A DNA stretch of 13,618 nt from Gammaproteobacteria bacterium (GTDB lineage Bacteria > Pseudomonadota > Gammaproteobacteria > Chromatiales > Chromatiaceae): contig DAOUQU010000013.1 in the NCBI GenBank assembly GCA_030625445.1, positions 1 through 13,618 on the forward strand. Reading direction: 5' to 3'. Shown here piece by piece: positions 10,898 to 13,618 of the stretch. The notes under the pieces were generated by a model. That model saw only the letters and a program-made list of their open reading frames with translations. It was not told the origin of the DNA and did no database searches. Made by a program: the position numbers and the translations under genes. Within the stretch, counting starts at the first letter, position 1; each line of letters begins with the position of its first letter.

Positions 10898-10982
10898 CGA
10901 GGCCTATCAACATGGATCAAAATGAGTGCCGCGAGTCTTTTTTCGCGGCGCTTATTTTGCCCAGTTATTGGCGACGTTAGTT
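10892..10982 (+). other. attC integron recombination site 1
   Basis: GTCCAAC (10892-10898) fits the left core RYYYAAC and GTTAGTT (10976-10982) begins with the right core GTT. Between them the arms pair along nearly their whole length. The inner stem CAAAATGAGTGCCGCG (10918-10933) pairs with 10944-10959 at 14 of 16 positions, and an unpaired T-rich segment forms the end. The 91-bp length is within the attC range. The crossover would fall between G10976 and T10977. It closes whatever cassette lay to its left and opens the one with the membrane-anchored ORF. Confidence 0.75.
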
Positions 10983-11002
10983 TTACATCCTAAATATCAA
11001 TT

Positions 11003-11398
11003 ATGAAATTTGCCAAGCTAATTGTTTTCTTTTCATTGGTAGCGGTTTTAGCAATTCTTTTAATTGTATTTTTTAGTCAACGCTATCAATCGCCAGAAAA
11101 AAGATTTGAGTCATTTGTTATAAGTCCAATTCCATTGGAAATCGAAAACATCGAATGTGTAGAAAAATGGCAAAGCGTAGACCCAGAGTTTTACTTTAGG
11201 TTTAAATACACAGAAAAGGCCTATCAATTACTTTTGAATCAACGTAAATTTAAAAATACAGGCTCAACTATTAATAATATGAAAATGCATCTAATGCCAA
11301 ATCTGAAAGTCTTGGAAAATTTCGATGCCAATAAAAAACATTTTCATTATATCACTCACGATAACAAATATATTTACTATTTGGTTTCAACAATATAA
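11003..11398 (+). CDS. Cassette-borne membrane-anchored protein, unknown function
   Basis: I do not recognise this 131-residue protein. It has a short basic N-terminus (MKFAK) and a strongly hydrophobic stretch at about residues 5-24 (LIVFFSLVAVLAILLIVFFS), most simply an uncleaved anchor with the rest facing the periplasm. The soluble part is rich in Lys, Asn, Phe and Tyr, with one Cys at about residue 51, and no metal or catalytic motif stands out. The DNA is very AT-rich compared with nifJ, a sign of foreign origin. The ATG lies 26 bases after the GTTAG crossover of attC 1 and the stop is directly before attC 2, the normal layout for a cassette gene. No Shine-Dalgarno is evident. It is probably real because it fills its cassette. 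Confidence 0.65.
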   Translation: MKFAKLIVFFSLVAVLAILLIVFFSQRYQSPEKRFESFVISPIPLEIENIECVEKWQSVDPEFYFRFKYTEKAYQLLLNQRKFKNTGSTINNMKMHLMPNLKVLENFDANKKHFHYITHDNKYIYYLVSTI

Positions 11399-11474
11399 AA
11401 CTAACAGATCATTTCACCGGAACTTTTTGCTCCGCTTCGCTCCACAAAAAGCCCGGTGAATTCCCACGTTAGCA
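11399..11474 (+). other. attC integron recombination site 2
   Basis: AACTAAC (11399-11405) and GTTAGCA (11468-11474) are the outer cores; CTAAC and GTTAG are perfect complements. The inner boxes TTCACCGG (11413-11420) and CCGGTGAA (11453-11460) pair perfectly, with spacers of 7 bases on both sides. The terminal structure CTTTTTG/CAAAAAG surrounds CTCCGCTTCGCTCC, a terminal motif I recall from chromosomal integron attC sites. At 76 bp this is the best attC in the window. It follows the stop codon of the preceding gene directly. Confidence 0.85.
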
Positions 11475-11492
11475 GCAATAAACCGCCCATCT

Positions 11493-11527
11493 TGCAATAT
11501 GGGTAATAAAGGTATATATTTTATACC
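11493..11527 (+). promoter_or_regulatory. brnTA promoter with overlapping operator
   Basis: TTGCAA (11493-11498) and TATATT (11515-11520), 16 bases apart, form a plausible sigma-70 promoter. The -10 lies inside the perfect inverted repeat GGTATA-TATTT-TATACC (11511-11527), which ends right at the brnT ATG. A second inverted repeat, CCCAT/ATGGG (11486-11490 and 11499-11503), overlaps the -35. BrnA antitoxins are known to repress their own operon, so the central repeat is the likely BrnA operator (inference). The cassette therefore carries its own promoter. Confidence 0.5.
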
Positions 11528-11973
11528 ATGTATCAATTCGAGTTCGACGAACAAAAAAGCGCATCAAATCTGAAAAAGCATGGTATTGATTTTGTCATGC
11601 CTATCCGGATAACTCCCAAGGCGGTGAATTGTAGACCCCTTCATTCGTGGTGCCCGGCAGGATGTGCCCACGCACCTTCGTACAGCCCCACATAGATGGG
11701 CGCTACCGCATGACACCAAGCGCGCAACACTAACAAGAGATGTCCGTGGGAGACAACCGGATAGGCATGGATTTTGTTACTGCCCAGGAACTTTGGAGTG
11801 ATCCCGATCTTATTGAAATTAAGGCAAACTCTGACGATGAACCTCGTCATTTAATTGTTGCTAGCTTCGCAGGCAAACACTGGTCAGCAGTAGTGACCTA
11901 TCGTAGAGATACAATCAGGCTTATTTCAGTAAGGCGTTCACGTAAATCCGAGGTGCAACTCTATGAAAGCTAA
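11528..11973 (+). pseudogene. brnT: BrnT-type toxin gene split by a MITE-like insertion
   Basis: BrnT toxins are small ribonucleases that block translation. The N-terminal piece MYQFEFDEQKSASNLKKHGIDFV (from ATG 11528) and the C-terminal piece FVTAQELWSDPDLIEI to VRRSRKSEVQLYES (ending 11973) together make a normal BrnT of about 87 residues. They are separated by 182 extra bases: a 174-bp element plus one 8-bp duplication. This is not a multiple of three, and reading into the element meets TAG at about 11693. Removing the insertion and one duplicate gives G-I-D-F-V-T-A-Q-E-L-W without a break. The downstream part has in-frame ATGs at 11740 and 11767, so an N-terminally altered protein might still be made. 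The 3' end overlaps brnA by 11 bases. Full-length toxin is not expected. Confidence 0.85.
11596..11769. mobile_element. 174-bp MITE-like element inserted in brnT
   Basis: The terminal inverted repeats begin CATGCCTATCCGG (11596-11608) and end CCGGATAGGCATG (11757-11769), a perfect 13-bp match; extended to 26 bases, 22 still pair. Direct repeats of GATTTTGT flank the element at 11588-11595 and 11770-11777, an 8-bp target duplication. No transposase could be encoded in 174 bp, so it must be moved by an enzyme supplied elsewhere. An 8-bp duplication occurs in several IS families, and I cannot assign the parent from the ends alone. Confidence 0.88.
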
Positions 11974-12217
11974 AGCATTTGATAAAAACTTCGATGAAAA
12001 CAAACAAGATATCATTGATGATCTTGATCTGACTACCTTACAGCGCCCTAATCAAAAACAAAAAAGAGTCAATGTTGATTTCCCTTCCTGGGTCATCGAA
12101 TCCCTTGATAAAGAAGCAAGCCGTGTTGGCGTAACGCGCCAGTCCATCATCAAGCTTTGGCTTGTAGAACGTCTTGAGGAAAAAGCTGCCAACAAGGCAA
12201 ATGTACTCGGACAGTAA
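11963..12217 (+). CDS. brnA: BrnA-type antitoxin (ribbon-helix-helix)
   Basis: The antitoxin partner of BrnT, 84 residues, expected to neutralise the toxin by direct binding and to repress the shared promoter as a dimer. The C-terminal half has the CopG/Arc-like ribbon-helix-helix pattern: a beta strand KRVNVDFPSWVIESLDKEA (about residues 34-52), then GVTRQSIIKLWLVERLEEK. The acidic N-terminal part (DENKQDIIDDLDLTTL) probably wraps the toxin. ATG 11963 overlaps the end of brnT by 11 bases, usual for this toxin-first arrangement. The last nine or so codons lie inside attC 3, so the recombination site is also coding. The antitoxin is intact although its toxin gene is broken. Confidence 0.85.
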   Translation: MKAKAFDKNFDENKQDIIDDLDLTTLQRPNQKQKRVNVDFPSWVIESLDKEASRVGVTRQSIIKLWLVERLEEKAANKANVLGQ

Positions 12218-12274
12218 AAAGCGCCGCTCCTTCGTCGCTCTGCTTTTTGCTGCCGGTGATTTGCGACGTTAGCA
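12187..12274 (+). other. attC integron recombination site 3
   Basis: The right core GTTAGCA (12268-12274) and flank GCCGGTGATTTGCGAC resemble those of attC 2 and share GCGACGTTAG with attC 1. The left core TGCCAAC (12187-12193) is inside brnA. The left arm, GGCAAAT then CTCGG and CAGTAAAAAGC, pairs with the right arm, GCTTTTTGCTG then CCGG and ATTTGC. The terminal segment is GCCGCTCCTTCGTCGC. At 88 bp it ends the brnTA cassette and opens the GNAT cassette, whose ATG is 13 bases after the crossover point. Confidence 0.8.
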
Positions 12275-12281
12275 GAAATTC

Positions 12282-12812
12282 ATGCATATTCGAATAGCAA
12301 CAAGTCTGGATCTTGACGATGTCCGCGGGGTCCATTTATGCGCCTTCCCAGATGGCGAGAGAGAGATTGTCTCGAAACTCGCTATTAATCAACTTTCCGA
12401 AGAAACAACTCCGCAAACAATATCCTTAGTGGCTGAAACTGATGGCACTGTAGTTGGCCACGTAGCGTTCAGCCCCGTGACAATCGACACCAACGAAAAT
12501 TTGCAGGGCTATATTTTGGCCCCACTCGGCGTAAAGCCCGAATATCAAAAGCGTTGCATTGGATCGAAACTAATAGAAAGTGGCATGCATCGGTTATTAG
12601 AAATGGAGGTAAATATGCTGTTTGTTTATGGTGACCCTAAATATTACAGCAGATTTGGTTTCAACGTCGATGCTTCCGCTCGATATATTCCACCTTACAA
12701 GCTTCAATATCCTTTTGGGTGGCAGGCCATCACCCTTAACGAATGTAATATTGCAACATCACCTGTCAAATTAACTTGCGTCGCTTCGTTATGCGACTCA
12801 GAACTTTGGTAA
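12282..12812 (+). CDS. GNAT N-acetyltransferase (YhbS-like), cassette gene
   Basis: A 176-residue GNAT-fold acetyltransferase, expected to transfer acetyl from acetyl-CoA to an unknown amine; cytoplasmic. Visible are the N-terminal MHIRIATSLDLDDV, the core strand VVGHVAFSPVTI (57-68), the acetyl-CoA loop region LGVKPEYQKRCIGSKLI (82-98) and VYGDPKYYSRFGF (115-127), typical of the YhbS group. In the QxxGxG loop the usual Gly is Cys92 (QKRCIG, 89-94), a possible weakening of acetyl-CoA binding. The start is 13 bases after the attC 3 crossover with no Shine-Dalgarno, common in cassette genes. Acetyltransferases are frequent integron cargo. The substrate cannot be deduced; antibiotic modification is not supported. 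Confidence 0.85.
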   Translation: MHIRIATSLDLDDVRGVHLCAFPDGEREIVSKLAINQLSEETTPQTISLVAETDGTVVGHVAFSPVTIDTNENLQGYILAPLGVKPEYQKRCIGSKLIESGMHRLLEMEVNMLFVYGDPKYYSRFGFNVDASARYIPPYKLQYPFGWQAITLNECNIATSPVKLTCVASLCDSELW

Positions 12813-13134
12813 CCACACTGGCCTCTGGGCTTATAAGTTATAAACAGCCCGCGTATGACTGCTGTGGAGCAACTACAGCCAATTTCTGAATCTGCGGTCT
12901 GAGCAGATTTTGCAGGGTGCAGCGAATGGCAGGTCAATACTCGTTGCAGTCATTCGTTCGCAGGAATACAATCTTCCTTGATAAAGGACTGTGCCAGTCC
13001 GAGGGCGGTTTACTCCAACAGATATTTATCGGCTATACTGTGCACTGCAGATAAATGCTTAGAAGTTGGCTTCACTGAAATTTAGTACTCACAACAAATA
13101 TGCTTGCGCGCAAATTTAAAGTAGGAAAACACTC
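12813..13134. other. Spacer between GNAT gene and hemerythrin gene
   Basis: There is no gene in these 322 bases. Nested inverted repeats occur at about 12814-12867 (CCACA/TGTGG around GGGCT/AGCCC), with no T-tract. A possible short attC-like structure is at 13013-13071. A perfect TTGCGCGCAA palindrome at 13104-13113 lies about 20 bases before the hemerythrin start and could be an operator. The clear attC expected after the GNAT gene is not visible, so the array may end or have decayed here. Confidence 0.5.
13013..13071 (+). other. Weak attC-like structure
   Basis: CTCCAAC (13013-13019) and GTTGGCT (13065-13071) could be outer cores (CCAAC/GTTGG pair), and ATTTATC/GATAAAT could be the inner boxes. 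The 59-bp length fits short attC sites. Against this, the spacers are unequal (4 and 8 bases) and the centre pairs poorly. It may be a diverged attC that would make the GNAT gene a complete cassette, or a chance palindrome. Confidence 0.3.
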
Positions 13135-13524
13135 ATGCATCCACTACTAGAAAAGGATCACCAGCAATTAATTGATTTAATTGACGCTCTAGATAAATGT
13201 GTATTGAAAGGAAATTCAATTAATCAGGCAACTAAATATCTTGATGCTTTTGTTACATTAGCAGAAGATGAATTTAAGAATGAAGAAAGAATAATGGAAG
13301 CCTACAAATATCCGGAGATTATTGATCATAAAAAAGAACATGTCCGCTTGCTAGAGCAACTACATACTTTACAAAGTCAATTAAGTAAAGGCCAGACTCC
13401 GTTCGGAAAGGATTACATGCAATTGCTGAGAAATTGGTTGGAAACACATTTATTAGATACTGACAACAGGCTAGAAGAATTCTTGTATCAGATAAATGCT
13501 GATAGTGATAAAAAGAATAGATAA
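13135..13524 (+). CDS. Bacteriohemerythrin-like protein with altered iron ligand
   Basis: A 129-residue single-domain hemerythrin, a four-helix bundle that normally holds a di-iron site and binds or senses O2 in the cytoplasm. Expected ligands are His9 (DHQQL), Glu50 (FKNEERIM), His65 and His69 (HKKEH), His105 and Asp110 (HLLDTD). The second His, which belongs in HFxxEE, is Glu46 here (EDEFKNEE), four residues before Glu50 as in the family. The site would thus have one more carboxylate and one fewer histidine, and may favour oxidase-like, peroxide or iron chemistry over reversible O2 binding (inference). AGGA (13123-13126) ends 8 bases before the ATG. The gene is AT-rich and Lys/Asn-rich like the cassette genes. 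A palindrome follows 23 bases after the stop. Confidence 0.88.
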   Translation: MHPLLEKDHQQLIDLIDALDKCVLKGNSINQATKYLDAFVTLAEDEFKNEERIMEAYKYPEIIDHKKEHVRLLEQLHTLQSQLSKGQTPFGKDYMQLLRNWLETHLLDTDNRLEEFLYQINADSDKKNR

Positions 13525-13547
13525 TAAAAAATAAAAGGCGAAATAAA

Positions 13548-13594
13548 AGGGGTCGGTGACAAATGAGAATTATTACGTTTTGTCACCGACTCCT
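13548..13594. repeat. Long palindrome GGGGTCGGTGACAAA/TTTGTCACCGACTCC
   Basis: The arms 13548-13563 and 13579-13594 pair at 15 of 16 positions around a 15-base loop. The motif AAAAGGGGTCGGTGAC resembles repeats I recall near REP-associated Y1 transposases and scattered in proteobacterial genomes. It is preceded by A-rich and followed by T-rich sequence, so it could also terminate hemerythrin transcription. Confidence 0.6.
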
Positions 13595-13618
13595 GTTAAT
13601 TTTTATAAAAGTTACGAG

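Noticed and set aside
11641..11850. 69-codon minus-strand ORF spanning the insertion and brnT
   Set aside because: It crosses the boundary between the MITE-like element and the toxin gene, so it cannot be an old gene of either.
12776..12796. GCGTCGC...GCGAC hairpin with GTTATGC near the GNAT 3' end, as an attC
   Set aside because: No matching left arm or core is present, and the bases encode the conserved C-terminus of the acetyltransferase.

Overview
The window looks like chromosome of a gammaproteobacterium that can fix CO2, probably a sulfur-oxidising or purple-sulfur type (inference). The basis is a proteobacterial-type phosphoribulokinase, an AlaC-type aminotransferase and Dxs resembling those of gammaproteobacteria, a large single-chain pyruvate:ferredoxin oxidoreductase, and intergenic palindromes of kinds I recall from such genomes. 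No rRNA or tRNA gene and no CRISPR array was seen.

Bases 1-10044 are a housekeeping region. alaC (minus) and a small Mth938-like gene (plus) diverge from a shared spacer at 1382-1474. The phosphoribulokinase gene follows, with an extended -10 promoter, a leader hairpin and a strong intrinsic terminator. It converges on dxs (minus). The spacer between them is packed with palindromes, including an almost perfect inverted repeat that encloses a second hairpin. dxs diverges from nifJ, whose leader carries a near-consensus FNR/ANR-type box. nifJ overlaps a gene for a dihydroorotate-dehydrogenase-like flavoprotein, so the two form a tight operon. The flavoprotein lacks the usual catalytic Cys/Ser of dihydroorotate dehydrogenases. 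Together these genes suggest Calvin-cycle capacity, isoprenoid precursor synthesis from pyruvate and glyceraldehyde 3-phosphate, and an oxygen-sensitive pyruvate/acetyl-CoA/ferredoxin module that may be switched on at low oxygen.

Bases 10045-10891 are a degraded zone. It holds a CCCCTC/GAGGGG palindromic repeat and, on the minus strand, the C-terminal third of a PuuE-type allantoinase/polysaccharide deacetylase.

Bases 10892 to about 12812 are accessory and look like a stretch of integron gene cassettes with no integrase in view. Three attC sites (10892-10982, 11399-11474, 12187-12274) separate AT-rich plus-strand genes that start just after each GTTAG crossover point: a membrane-anchored protein of unknown function, a BrnT/BrnA toxin-antitoxin pair with its own promoter and operator, and a GNAT acetyltransferase. 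The toxin gene brnT is split by a 174-bp MITE-like element with terminal inverted repeats and an 8-bp target duplication. Removing the element and one copy of the duplication restores the toxin reading frame exactly.

The right end carries a bacteriohemerythrin-like gene in which one of the expected iron-ligand histidines is glutamate, followed by another long palindrome. Whether this gene is also a cassette is unclear; only a weak attC-like structure lies before it.
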